NCBI RefSeq assembly: GCF_003112435.1
Contig: NZ_BDOQ01000001.1
Span: 1 to 64,000, forward strand
Length of the DNA stretch: 64,000 nt
Direction: 5' to 3'
Source of the DNA: Novimethylophilus kurashikiensis
Lineage (GTDB): Bacteria > Pseudomonadota > Gammaproteobacteria > Burkholderiales > Methylophilaceae
Shown: piece by piece, positions 1-8,207 of the stretch
Numbering within the stretch: position 1 is the first letter of the stretch
How the letters are laid out: each line of letters begins with the position of its first letter
Program-made: the position numbers and the translations under genes
The notes under the pieces: model-generated
Told to the model about the DNA's origin: nothing
Databases searched by the model: none
The model's input: only the letters and a program-made list of their open reading frames with translations

Positions 1-1892
1 TGTGGACCTACAACCTGGACAACACCAAGACCGCGACCAATGCCTTGGCAGAAGGTCAGACTGCGACCGAGAAGTTCACGGTAACGGTGACGGACGACAA
101 GGGCGCCACCTCCACGCAGGACGTGACGATCACGATCACGGGTGCCAACGACAGCCCGGTGATCAGCTTTGCGACAGGCAATGCTGCCGGCAGTGTGAAG
201 GAAGACGCAACCTTGTCGACCACGGGTCAACTGACTTCGGCCGATCCGGATACGGGTGCTACGGCGACCTGGAGTGTGAGCCCGAACAGCCCGACTACGA
301 GCAGTTCGTACGGTACCTTCAGCGTAGATGCCACTGGCAAGTGGACCTACACGCTGAACAACTCCAGTGCTGCCGTGCAATCGCTGGCACAAGGTCAGAC
401 GGTGACGGAGACCTACACGGTTCGTGTGACGGACGACAAGGGTGCGTGGGATGACCAACAGGTCACGGTTACCATCAACGGTACCAACGATGTTCCTGTG
501 ATTTCTCAGAACACCCATGTTTGGACGCCAGACTCGTTGACAGAAATGGCAGCCAGCGCTTTCCCCAATGGCTATCTGTTGCGGATTGCTGCGCCTACCG
601 ATGTGGATACAACTGATGTTCTTACCATCAAGGTCACTAACATCCCGACGGCTGGTACTGTTGGCTACTACGACAGTTCAAATGTCTTCCATGCGGTAGC
701 GGTTGGTGACGTATTGACTTCGCTGCAGCTGACAACGTTGGTTTATAAGCCTAATGGAGTGGCTACGTTTGATAGTTCCGGTAACGTGATTACTGGTAAT
801 GACGATGGTTACTTCAAGTACTCTGTCACTGATTCGGCAAATGCAACAGTCAATGGCCAGGTGGAAATTTCTACCCTGGCTGGCACTGGGGCGCATACCA
901 CGACAGTTACTATTGGCGATGGCTCGCATCCTCTTAATTCCGGTTCGAGTCAGACCACCAACTATATTGTAGATAGCAATATTTCTAATGATTCAAACTA
1001 CAATACAGGTGCCATCGTTCTCAAAACGGACTTCCAGGTCGCTCCATTCCAGACACCTATTTCTGGTTCTGAAATTGCTCAAGCCACTAGTGCCGTAGAA
1101 GCCCAAGTCTCGGTATCCATCAATATCGCTGGCCATGTATTTAATGTGGTCCAAGCAAATGATGGAGTTGCCAACTGGACTTTGGTGAACAGTGGAAATG
1201 TGACATTCTCTTCCAGTGTGTCCTTCACCAATATCAAGGATTCGAATGGATTGTCGCTGGCCGACTTCCTCACCTCGCATCCTCCGACCACCGGTGATTC
1301 TTGGACTGTCACCTATATGGATAACACTGGCGGCAATGAGCAAGCTCGCTACCTGAGTGTTGGATTCGTGGATGATGTAAATGGTAGTACCAAGATGGTT
1401 GCGACTGGTGACGGTACCATTGACATCATGTACGGCAGCACTCAGAACGATACGCTGACCGGTAATGGCGGGAACGACATTCTGGTTGGTGGAAAAGGTG
1501 ATGACGTCATGTTTGGTGGAGCTGGCAGTGATATCTTCGAATATCACACAGGTGATCTGACGGGCGTAGTGAAGGGAGACACGATCTCTGACTTTACTGT
1601 GGCAAATCCGAGTGCAGGTGGTGACGTGCTGGATATCAGTGCATTGTTGACCGGCACACATGCAGCTAACGGCTCAGATTTGGTCAGCGGTGGCTATCTG
1701 CGATTCGATGCTGTAACCCACAACTCCGACGGCACGACTACAGTCAAATTGAGTGTGGATGCGGATGGCTCTGCTGGTAGTGGTTCGGCTTTCGTGCCGT
1801 TAGCAACCATCACGATGTCTGGGCTGAGTGCTACAGCAACTCAGGCCGATATCCTGAATGCGTTGGTTAATAATCACGAAATCAAAGCCTAA
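1..1892 (+). CDS. C-terminal part of a giant VCBS/RTX surface adhesin (LapA/BapA-like), 5' end outside the window
   Basis: The reading frame is open from base 3, so the start lies upstream of the window. Two VCBS/cadherin-like modules are seen, each ending in an NDxPVIS-type linker (about nt 141 and 480, a period near 113 residues). A non-repeated region follows, then glycine-rich calcium-binding nonapeptides of the GGxGxD type at about nt 1450-1545, and a C-terminal domain typical of type I secretion substrates. Established knowledge: such proteins are exported by an ABC/MFP/TolC machine and held at the surface until cleaved by LapG. The downstream TolC-like, lapG and lapD genes support this role. 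The N-terminal retention module and the LapG cleavage site cannot be inspected. Confidence 0.9.
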   Translation, partial: WTYNLDNTKTATNALAEGQTATEKFTVTVTDDKGATSTQDVTITITGANDSPVISFATGNAAGSVKEDATLSTTGQLTSADPDTGATATWSVSPNSPTTSSSYGTFSVDATGKWTYTLNNSSAAVQSLAQGQTVTETYTVRVTDDKGAWDDQQVTVTINGTNDVPVISQNTHVWTPDSLTEMAASAFPNGYLLRIAAPTDVDTTDVLTIKVTNIPTAGTVGYYDSSNVFHAVAVGDVLTSLQLTTLVYKPNGVATFDSSGNVITGNDDGYFKYSVTDSANATVNGQVEISTLAGTGAHTTTVTIGDGSHPLNSGSSQTTNYIVDSNISNDSNYNTGAIVLKTDFQVAPFQTPISGSEIAQATSAVEAQVSVSINIAGHVFNVVQANDGVANWTLVNSGNVTFSSSVSFTNIKDSNGLSLADFLTSHPPTTGDSWTVTYMDNTGGNEQARYLSVGFVDDVNGSTKMVATGDGTIDIMYGSTQNDTLTGNGGNDILVGGKGDDVMFGGAGSDIFEYHTGDLTGVVKGDTISDFTVANPSAGGDVLDISALLTGTHAANGSDLVSGGYLRFDAVTHNSDGTTTVKLSVDADGSAGSGSAFVPLATITMSGLSATATQADILNALVNNHEIKA

Positions 1893-1915
1893 TAAGTAGT
1901 TTAGGTCGCAACAAC

Positions 1916-1937
1916 ACAGGCGCCTTCGGGCGCCTGT
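1916..1937 (+). terminator. Rho-independent terminator of the adhesin gene
   Basis: A perfect 9-bp stem (acaggcgcc / ggcgcctgt) with a 4-base loop is followed by a T-rich run, 23 bases after the adhesin stop codon. Confidence 0.85.
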
Positions 1938-2057
1938 TTTTCTTTGTAGTTTCTCCAAATTTAAGCTAAGAAAATTCCTACAAACCTAACTCAACCCCAA
2001 CTATTTTGGTGTATCATTTCTGCAACGTCTTTTGCAGGACTGAATCAACTTGTAAGA

Positions 2058-2087
2058 AAGTCCTTGCAATGAAGAGTTTAAGGACTT
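2058..2087. promoter_or_regulatory. Inverted repeat upstream of the TolC-like gene
   Basis: AAGTCCTT and AAGGACTT form a perfect 8-bp inverted repeat separated by 14 bases, in an AT-rich leader about 65 bases before the start codon. It could be an operator or an RNA hairpin. No T-run follows, so it does not look like a terminator. Function is not known. Confidence 0.35.
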
Positions 2088-2150
2088 AATTTTACTTAAG
2101 ACCTGACGTATCTCGAATAGCCATCGGGCCATCATAAATTAGGGGGCAGT

Positions 2151-3596
2151 ATGAATAAGAAGGTGATCTCCGCAGCGGTTTCGTTCGCTTGCGCCATTGG
2201 TTTTACCCATGCGGCTTTTTCCGCTACTTTGACGGAAGCCGTCGATCAGACAATCAAGACCAACCCGGATATCCTCATTGACGCTAACCAGCGTCTCTCC
2301 ACTGACGAAGCAGTAAAGCAAGCCAAGGGCGGCTACTATCCCAAGGTTGATTTAAACCTGGGTTATGGTCGTGAATGGAGCGAAAATATTTCCACGCAAA
2401 ACCGTCCTGGCAAGGATGCAACGCTCTGGCGTGGCGAGTCCGGATTGACGCTTTCCCAAATGATTTATGATGGTTCGGGTACGACCAGCGAAGTGAATCG
2501 CCAAAAGTCCCGTCAAAACTCTGCAGCTCACAAGGTTATGGGTACTTCCGAGCAGATCGCACTGAAGGCCATCGAAACCTACCTCGACGTGCTGCGTCGC
2601 GAAGAATTGTTGAAGCTCGCTCAAGAAAACCTGGCCGCGCACGATCGCACGTTCAGCCAGATCAAGTTGCGTGCCGATTCAGGTATCGGCCGCAAGGCAG
2701 ACTTGGAGCAGGCACAAGCCCGTTTGTCCTTGTCCCAGGCCAACGTCGCTTCTGCCGAAGCCAACCTGCGCGAGGCTAACATCGCCTACAACAAGGTCAT
2801 CGGTTCCATGCCGAGCAATTTGACCAAGCCGACAGCCATCGATGGCATCCCGGCAAGCGTGGACGATGCGTTGAAGGTAGGTTTGGATAACCACCCCATT
2901 TTGCGTTCTGCACTGGCAGATATCGAAGCGACTCGCGCTCAACAAGGCGCTGCAGAAGCACTGATGAAGCCCCGTGTGGATTTGGAGTTGGGTACTAACT
3001 TCAACCATAACCTGGACGGCGTGCAGTACAAGAGCAACGATTGGTACGCCATGCTGCGCCTGCGTTACAACCTGTTCCATGGTGGCGCAGATAAGGCCCG
3101 CATCTCTGAAGCCAGCGTGCAGACACAAGCGGCGATTGAGACCATGCACCGCACCCAGCGCCAGGTGGAAGAGAGCCTGCGTCTTTCCTGGAACTCCATG
3201 ATCACCGCGCAAGACCGTATCCCTAAACTGCAAGCGACGGTCGAGGCTGCTGAGCGCACCCGCGATGCCTATACCAAGCAGTTCAGCATCGGCCAACGTA
3301 CGCTGCTCGACTTGCTGGATTCTGAAAACGAACTGTATACCGACCGTTCCAACCTGGTCGAAGCCCAGTACATCGATATCTTCGCTCGTTACCGCTTGAT
3401 GGCCGATATGGGCCGCTTGCTGGAAACGCTGGGCGTCGCCCCGCGTGAAGAAGCCAAGATCGGTGAGGCTACGATGGGCGGCTATGCCAAGGATGTGGCC
3501 AAGGCAAGCAACGAGCCGGCGCCCACAGCTGAGCCGGCACCGGCAGCCGAACCTGCGGCAGCGCCCGCTGAGGAAGCGGCTCCTGCAGCGCAATAA
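2151..3596 (+). CDS. TolC-family outer-membrane channel of type I secretion (LapE-like)
   Basis: This 481-residue protein has an N-terminal signal peptide (residues 1-24, cleavage after AAFSA) and the two-fold repeated OEP/TolC architecture with long helical stretches rich in A, Q, E and R. It ends in an Ala/Pro/Glu-rich tail of about 35 residues. ATG 2151 is preceded by a strong AGGGGG ribosome site. In the family it forms the outer-membrane conduit of a type I secretion or efflux machine. Its position directly after the RTX adhesin and before lapG/lapD makes adhesin export the most likely job. The ABC and MFP partners (LapB/LapC) are not in the window. Confidence 0.88.
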   Translation: MNKKVISAAVSFACAIGFTHAAFSATLTEAVDQTIKTNPDILIDANQRLSTDEAVKQAKGGYYPKVDLNLGYGREWSENISTQNRPGKDATLWRGESGLTLSQMIYDGSGTTSEVNRQKSRQNSAAHKVMGTSEQIALKAIETYLDVLRREELLKLAQENLAAHDRTFSQIKLRADSGIGRKADLEQAQARLSLSQANVASAEANLREANIAYNKVIGSMPSNLTKPTAIDGIPASVDDALKVGLDNHPILRSALADIEATRAQQGAAEALMKPRVDLELGTNFNHNLDGVQYKSNDWYAMLRLRYNLFHGGADKARISEASVQTQAAIETMHRTQRQVEESLRLSWNSMITAQDRIPKLQATVEAAERTRDAYTKQFSIGQRTLLDLLDSENELYTDRSNLVEAQYIDIFARYRLMADMGRLLETLGVAPREEAKIGEATMGGYAKDVAKASNEPAPTAEPAPAAEPAAAPAEEAAPAAQ

Positions 3597-3630
3597 GCGG
3601 CGAGCTTGATCAGTGATGATCTTCAATAAC

Positions 3631-3651
3631 AAACCGGCGTTCAGCCGGTTT
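3631..3651 (+). terminator. Terminator after the TolC-like gene
   Basis: AAACCGGC and GCCGGTTT form a perfect 8-bp stem with a 5-base loop, followed by a T/G-rich run, 34 bases past the stop codon. It argues that lapG is started from its own promoter between 3652 and 3716. Confidence 0.8.
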
Positions 3652-3715
3652 GTTGTTTGTACGATCCGTAAATTGTCGTCAACAGAAACAAATACTTAAC
3701 TTGAACTGCAAGCCG

Positions 3716-4432
3716 ATGCGTTCATCCATAAGCCTAACCAGAGCCGTAAGCCAATGGGCACCCAGCATGCGCTGGTTGCTTGGCGCGCTGTTGTTCAGCG
3801 TTTCGTTGCTTTTGGCTGCGGCGGCTGGCGATGGCTTCACGGTTTCGATCTCCGATAAACAACTCTCGGCAATCGAGGCCAGATTCACGGCGGCAGGGCG
3901 CAAGCGGATCGTCGATTGGGTACAACTGATTTCGTCCAACCAGGGCAAGTCGGTCCAGGAGAAGCTTGCACTGGTTAATAACTATTTCAATCAAAACGTG
4001 CTGTGGGTTTCCGACATGGATCATTACGGCGTGCCCGATTACTGGGCGACGCCGGTCGAAACCCTGGCTTCCGGCGGTGGCGACTGTGAAGACTACGCCA
4101 TTGGCAAATATTTCACCCTATTAGCACTTAGGGTACCGATGGATGCTTTGAAGATCACCTACGTCAAGGCTAATATTCCGCCCCCGAACAACTCGCACAT
4201 GGTCTTGACCTACTATGCGACGCCGGCAGCCATGCCATTGGTTCTGGATAATCTCAATCCGGAAATCAAGCCTGCATCCGAGCGTCCCGACCTGGCACCT
4301 GTTTACAGCTTTAACGGTGAAGGCCTCTGGTTGGCAAAGGAACGTGCCTCGGGCAAGAGCGTAGCGGGCGGTTCCAGCGGTATCAGCATGTGGCGCGACA
4401 TGATGACGCGCATGGGCAAAGAATTCGAATAG
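3716..4432 (+). CDS. lapG: LapG-type periplasmic transglutaminase-like cysteine protease
   Basis: The product is 238 residues from ATG 3716. An upstream TTG at 3650 in the same frame falls inside the terminator and is rejected; ATG 3767 is also possible. A hydrophobic signal segment (about residues 18-37) precedes the mature domain. The catalytic triad of the family is visible as Cys124 (in GDCEDYA), His161 (NNSHMV) and Asp178 (VLDNLN). The Asp and Glu flanking the Cys match the calcium-binding residues of LapG. In the known Lap system this protease cuts the N-terminus of the adhesin and releases the cell from the surface. It is inhibited when LapD sequesters it. lapD follows 25 bases downstream, which fits this. 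Confidence 0.92.
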   Translation: MRSSISLTRAVSQWAPSMRWLLGALLFSVSLLLAAAAGDGFTVSISDKQLSAIEARFTAAGRKRIVDWVQLISSNQGKSVQEKLALVNNYFNQNVLWVSDMDHYGVPDYWATPVETLASGGGDCEDYAIGKYFTLLALRVPMDALKITYVKANIPPPNNSHMVLTYYATPAAMPLVLDNLNPEIKPASERPDLAPVYSFNGEGLWLAKERASGKSVAGGSSGISMWRDMMTRMGKEFE

Positions 4433-4457
4433 CAGGATTTAAGGTAAAGGAATCGAA

Positions 4458-6413
4458 ATGACTCTCCTCAAGCAACTATTGGCGATGATCGTGTTGCTGT
4501 TCGTGATGCTCTTTGCCGGTAACTTTACGCTCAGCGTCCAGAACACGCGCAGCTACCTCAACAACCAGTTGAAGACTATTTCCCAGGACACGGCGACCTC
4601 GCTCGGCATGACGTTATCGCCGCATGTCAGCGCCAAGGATTTCGTCATGGTGGAACGCATGGTTAGTGCGGTTTCGGACAGTGGCTATTATCGCGAGGTG
4701 AAGGTTTCAGACGTCGAGGGCAAGCCTATCGTCGACAAAGTCCAGCAAGTCAACTTGAACGAAGTCCCCAAGTGGTTCATCGAACGCTTCCCGCTTGAAA
4801 CTCCGACGGGCGAGGCGCTCATCATGAATGGCTGGCAGCAGGCCGGGGTGGTCAAGGTGCTAGTGAACCCGGGCTATGCCTACATGGCCTTGTGGACGAG
4901 CGCGATGCAATCCTTCTGGTGGTTTGCCGGAATGTCGGTGCTGGCTTCGGTGCTGGGCGTTCTTGCGCTGCACATCATCCTGCGTCCGTTGCGCGCAGTC
5001 GAGGCTCAGGCCCGTGCCATTTGCGACCGCGAATATCCGGTGCAGACCAAGCTGCCCTGGACGATTGAACTGCGCAGCGTGGTCGAGGCCATGAACCGCA
5101 TGACCGGCAAGGTGAAGGAGATGTTCGAAGAACAGGCATCCTCCATCGAGCGGCTGCGTTCCGAAAACTACCGCGATCCGCTGACCGGCCTCGCCAATCG
5201 CCGTTATTTCGAGATGCAGTTAAAGCAACTCATCGACACTGCCAAACACGGTGCGGTGTTGCTGTTCGAACTCAAGGATTTCAAGGAATACAACAACAAG
5301 CGCGGCTACCAGGCTGGCGACGAATTGCTGCGCAATACGGCAGGCTTCCTCGAGGCTATTTGCAAGGCACAGCCTAATCCGGAATTCTTTACCGTACACC
5401 TTTCCGGCGCCAGTTTCGCCATCGTGATCTATAACGTGGACGAGCAGGAGGCCCGCGACCTTGGCGACCAGATCGTCCGTGCCTTGCCGCGCTACAAGGA
5501 ACGCGGCCTGGTCGACGGGGAAGAAGTCGGTCATCTCGGTATTGCGTTGTTCGGCAACAACACCTACGGCGAAGTCATGTCCGCAGCCGACCTGGCCTTG
5601 CGCACGGCCCAGCAGGAAGGTCCGAACACCATGCACCTGATCAACCCGGCTCAGTCGGGTGCCAGCACGGTGAATACCTCGACCCGTTGGGGCGAAATTC
5701 TCAAGGATGCCTTGAACAGCAACCGTATCACGTTGTTGCTGCAGCCAGTGAAGGATGCCATCGATCCGGATCGCAACACTATCTTGCACTACGAATCGTT
5801 GATGCGCCTGACCGACGAAAAAGGCGAGGTCATCCCCGCCGTGGTCTACACGCCGATGGCCAAGCGCCACGGATTGACCACCGCATTCGACAAGGCCATG
5901 ATCACCGAGGTGATGTCTCGCCTCGCGAGCAAGCGCTACGGCGATACGCCCATCGCCGTCAACCTGTTCCCTGCCAGCGTGCAGAACAAGGAGTTCGTCG
6001 ATTGGCTGTGCGGCGAATTGGCCAAGAATCCGGATGCGGCTTCGCGTCTTCTCATCGAACTGTCGGAATACGGTGTCATCGAGAACATCGATGCATTGGC
6101 CGAATTCATCGGCAGGTTGTTCATGTACCGCACCCGCGTCGGCCTCGACCACTTCGGTCGCGGCTTCTCGTCGTTCGGCTACCTCAGCAAGCTCAAGTTG
6201 GACTACATCAAGGTGGATGGCAGTTACGTCCGAGGCATTATCGACAACAAGGACAACCAGTTCTTCGTCGAATCTGTCACCAAGGTGGCGCATGGTCTCG
6301 ACGTCAAGGTGTATGCCGTCTCGGTGGAGAACGACGAGGAATGGAACTTGTTGGTCAGCCTGCGTCTCGACGGCGTACAAGGCTACGGTGTGGGACGTCC
6401 GGCGGATATTTAA
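4458..6413 (+). CDS. lapD: LapD-type inner-membrane c-di-GMP receptor with degenerate GGDEF and EAL domains
   Basis: This 651-residue protein has a first membrane helix (residues 5-25), a periplasmic domain to about 150, a second helix (about 152-174), a HAMP region, then GGDEF and EAL folds. The GGDEF signature is replaced by SGASF (316-320). The EAL motif is ESL (446-448) and the catalytic DDFG is DHFG, so neither cyclase nor phosphodiesterase activity is expected. This is the hallmark of LapD, where the dead EAL domain binds c-di-GMP and the periplasmic domain then captures LapG. Lying next to lapG and a TolC channel makes the assignment firm. Confidence 0.93.
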   Translation: MTLLKQLLAMIVLLFVMLFAGNFTLSVQNTRSYLNNQLKTISQDTATSLGMTLSPHVSAKDFVMVERMVSAVSDSGYYREVKVSDVEGKPIVDKVQQVNLNEVPKWFIERFPLETPTGEALIMNGWQQAGVVKVLVNPGYAYMALWTSAMQSFWWFAGMSVLASVLGVLALHIILRPLRAVEAQARAICDREYPVQTKLPWTIELRSVVEAMNRMTGKVKEMFEEQASSIERLRSENYRDPLTGLANRRYFEMQLKQLIDTAKHGAVLLFELKDFKEYNNKRGYQAGDELLRNTAGFLEAICKAQPNPEFFTVHLSGASFAIVIYNVDEQEARDLGDQIVRALPRYKERGLVDGEEVGHLGIALFGNNTYGEVMSAADLALRTAQQEGPNTMHLINPAQSGASTVNTSTRWGEILKDALNSNRITLLLQPVKDAIDPDRNTILHYESLMRLTDEKGEVIPAVVYTPMAKRHGLTTAFDKAMITEVMSRLASKRYGDTPIAVNLFPASVQNKEFVDWLCGELAKNPDAASRLLIELSEYGVIENIDALAEFIGRLFMYRTRVGLDHFGRGFSSFGYLSKLKLDYIKVDGSYVRGIIDNKDNQFFVESVTKVAHGLDVKVYAVSVENDEEWNLLVSLRLDGVQGYGVGRPADI

Positions 6414-6505
6414 GCTGGGAGGGAGTGCGGTTTTTACATAGCTTGCGTAAAGACCGCACCACTAGCCGTCAATGCCGGCGAAGGCTGGGATTCGTGGTTG
6501 TGATA

Positions 6506-6530
6506 AAAAGCCGAGGTTTCCTCGGCTTTT
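6506..6530 (+). terminator. Terminator after lapD
   Basis: An 11-bp stem (aaaagccgagg / cctcggctttt) with a 3-base loop runs into a T-rich tract, about 90 bases after the lapD stop. Confidence 0.85.
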
Positions 6531-6547
6531 TTGTTTTTGTGCCGGGG

Positions 6548-6770
6548 TAGCCCGGCGGCTAGTTACTATCGTTTGCTCGCCCAAACGAAAGTAACCAAAG
6601 GAAATGGCGCCCTCTGTCGCGGTCCTTCGGATTCCCTTGCGCTGCGCGCCAAACCGGGCAGCTGCGGAACTCGGGCTTTCAGCCCTCAGACAGTCCTCGC
6701 CGACTACTCCCGACTTGGCTGTGCTGCTCAGCGCGGCAGAAGGGGAATGGGACTGGTGGCAAGCTAGAAA
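6548..6770 (+). repeat. Dispersed hairpin-bearing intergenic repeat, copy A
   Basis: A hairpin at 6562-6595 (13 of 14 stem pairs, loop ctcgcc) is followed by a GC-rich body with the core CTGCGGAACTCGGGCTT near 6662-6678 and CAGTCCTCGCCGA near 6691. The same order (hairpin, CGGTCCT-CGGA block, core) recurs at 55886-56150, and an inverted hairpin half recurs at 56320-56408. Short open frames here are by-products of composition. The 6414-6841 gap holds the lapD terminator, this repeat and a REP pair, and no supported gene. Confidence 0.75.
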
Positions 6771-6788
6771 CTTAGACGGGCTTGAACT

Positions 6789-6845
6789 TTAGCGCAGGCG
6801 GCCTCGCCTGTAATCGAACAATGCAGGCGAGGCCGCCTACGCTAC
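6789..6845. repeat. Pair of inverted REP-like palindromes
   Basis: A forward unit at 6789-6811 (TAGCGCAGGCGGCCTCGCCTG) faces a reverse unit at 6822-6845 with the same sequence on the other strand. The GTAG head followed by an imperfect palindrome is the usual form of bacterial REP elements. Related copies are found at 9169, 22254, 22640, 22694, 56243 and 58706. The pair lies beyond the xseA stop. Confidence 0.75.
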
Positions 6846-8131
6846 AAGTCTCTGCCCGGCTCGGTTTTTTCGACTTTGACCTGACTATTCCCGACTGCAA
6901 ACGTCACTTTCAGCGTTTCGCCTATCCTCAAATCTCCGCTGTTGCGCACGACGAGGCCTTCTTCGGTTTGTACCAGACTGTAGCCGCGTTCGAGCACGTT
7001 GGTGGGGTTGAGGTGTTGCAGGCTTTGGGCGAGACGTTCCAATCGCAGTTTGCGAATTTCGAAGCTGCGCAGCCCGGCCATTTGCATGCGCTGGGGCATG
7101 GGGGCGAATCCGGTTTGGGCTTTTTGCAAACTGCGTTGCATGCCGTGGTGAAGGCGCATGCGTACTTGCGCCAGCAGTTCGCTTTGTTGCCGGATTTTCT
7201 CGCCGGGATGGACGAGGCAGCGGCTTAGGTAATCGACTTTTTGCATGCGTTCGGCCAGTGCATGGCTCATCTGTCGCATCAAACGGCGTCCTAGCTGATT
7301 GAGCTGCGCAACGAGGATGCTGCGGTCCTGGCTCACCATTTCAGCGGCGGCCGTTGGGGTGGGCGCGCGTACGTCGGCGACGAAATCGGCAATGCTGAAA
7401 TCCGTCTCGTGACCCACGCCGCTGACGACAGGCATTGGACAATCCGCGATGGCTCGGGCGACGATTTCCTCGTTGAACTGCCACAAATCCTCGATGCTGC
7501 CGCCGCCCCGGCACACGATGAGCACGTCGCATTCATTGCGTTCGCTGGCAGTGCGAATCGCTCGCGCAATTAACTCTGCGGCGCCTTTGCCCTGTACCGG
7601 CGTGGGGTAGAGTACGACCGGCAGGCCGGGCATGCGGCGGCGCAGGGTAGTGATGACATCGCGCAGCGCGGCGGCGTCTGGCGAGGTGACGATGCCGATT
7701 TGACGTGGGTGTTCGGGCAGCAGGCGCTTGCGTGTCGCATCGAACAAGCCCTCCTGCTGTAGCTTGGCCTTGAGCCGCTCATAAGCTTCGAACAGCGCTC
7801 CCAGCCCGGCACGGCGTAGTGCCTCGATAGTGAGCTGGAATTCTCCGCGGGCTTCGTACAGCGAAACCAATGCCCGGGCTTCCACCTGGTCGCCTTCCTT
7901 GGGCTGCCAGTCGAGGTAGGCGTTGCGGCTGCGGAACATCACGCATCGCACTTGCGCTTTGGAATCCTTAAGCGAGAAATACCAGTGGCCGGAGGCGGCG
8001 CGCGTGAGGTTGGAGATTTCGCCACCGACCCACATGAGCGGGATGCTGCCTTCCAGCAACTCGCGCACGGAGCGGTTGAGGTCGGAAACGGAGAGAACAG
8101 TCGGGCGGGCGGAAAACAGGTCTTGGCTCAT
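6842..8131 (-). CDS. xseA: Exodeoxyribonuclease VII large subunit
   Basis: The 429-residue product has an N-terminal OB-fold (about residues 10-105, with the HWYFSLKD and VRCVMFR segments), then the XseA core with IGIVTSPDAAALRD and the DVLIVCRGGGSIEDLW motif near residue 205, then PVVSGVGHETD. Length matches the family. With the small subunit XseB (not in the window) it degrades single-stranded DNA to oligonucleotides in repair. It is divergent from the ybiB-like gene across a 76-base gap containing a long inverted repeat. The 3' end abuts a REP pair. Confidence 0.95.
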   Translation of the reverse strand: MSQDLFSARPTVLSVSDLNRSVRELLEGSIPLMWVGGEISNLTRAASGHWYFSLKDSKAQVRCVMFRSRNAYLDWQPKEGDQVEARALVSLYEARGEFQLTIEALRRAGLGALFEAYERLKAKLQQEGLFDATRKRLLPEHPRQIGIVTSPDAAALRDVITTLRRRMPGLPVVLYPTPVQGKGAAELIARAIRTASERNECDVLIVCRGGGSIEDLWQFNEEIVARAIADCPMPVVSGVGHETDFSIADFVADVRAPTPTAAAEMVSQDRSILVAQLNQLGRRLMRQMSHALAERMQKVDYLSRCLVHPGEKIRQQSELLAQVRMRLHHGMQRSLQKAQTGFAPMPQRMQMAGLRSFEIRKLRLERLAQSLQHLNPTNVLERGYSLVQTEEGLVVRNSGDLRIGETLKVTFAVGNSQVKVEKTEPGRDL

Positions 8132-8149
8132 GGCGCGATGATACTAAAT

Positions 8150-8190
8150 GTTGCCGTCGCCGCGACAGGAAATCCTGACGCGACGGCAAC
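8150..8190. promoter_or_regulatory. Long perfect inverted repeat between divergent xseA and the ybiB-like gene
   Basis: GTTGCCGTCGC (8150-8160) pairs perfectly with GCGACGGCAAC (8180-8190). Inside lies a second small stem (CAGGA/TCCTG). The whole could form a cruciform in DNA or a hairpin in the leader of either gene. Its role is unknown. Confidence 0.4.
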
Positions 8191-8195
8191 ACGGG

Positions 8196-8201
8196 TAAAA
8201 T
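8196..8201 (+). promoter_or_regulatory. -10 box 6 bases before the ybiB-like start (possible leaderless promoter)
   Basis: TAAAAT ends 6 bases upstream of ATG 8208, with no ribosome-binding sequence between. Transcription would be expected to begin at about the A of the ATG. The same geometry is seen at 45108-45120. Confidence 0.4.
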
Positions 8202-8207
8202 GGCGGT

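Noticed and set aside
3650-3715. TTG-initiated 22-codon extension of lapG
   Set aside because: It begins inside the terminator hairpin of the TolC-like gene and lacks a ribosome site; ATG 3716 fits the signal peptide better.
5220-6380. Long minus-strand ORF opposite lapD
   Set aside because: It is the antisense shadow of a firmly identified gene, with codon composition typical of a complementary frame.
6531-6792. Two overlapping short plus-strand ORFs
   Set aside because: They are produced by the GC-rich dispersed repeat copy A, have no ribosome site and no recognisable domain.
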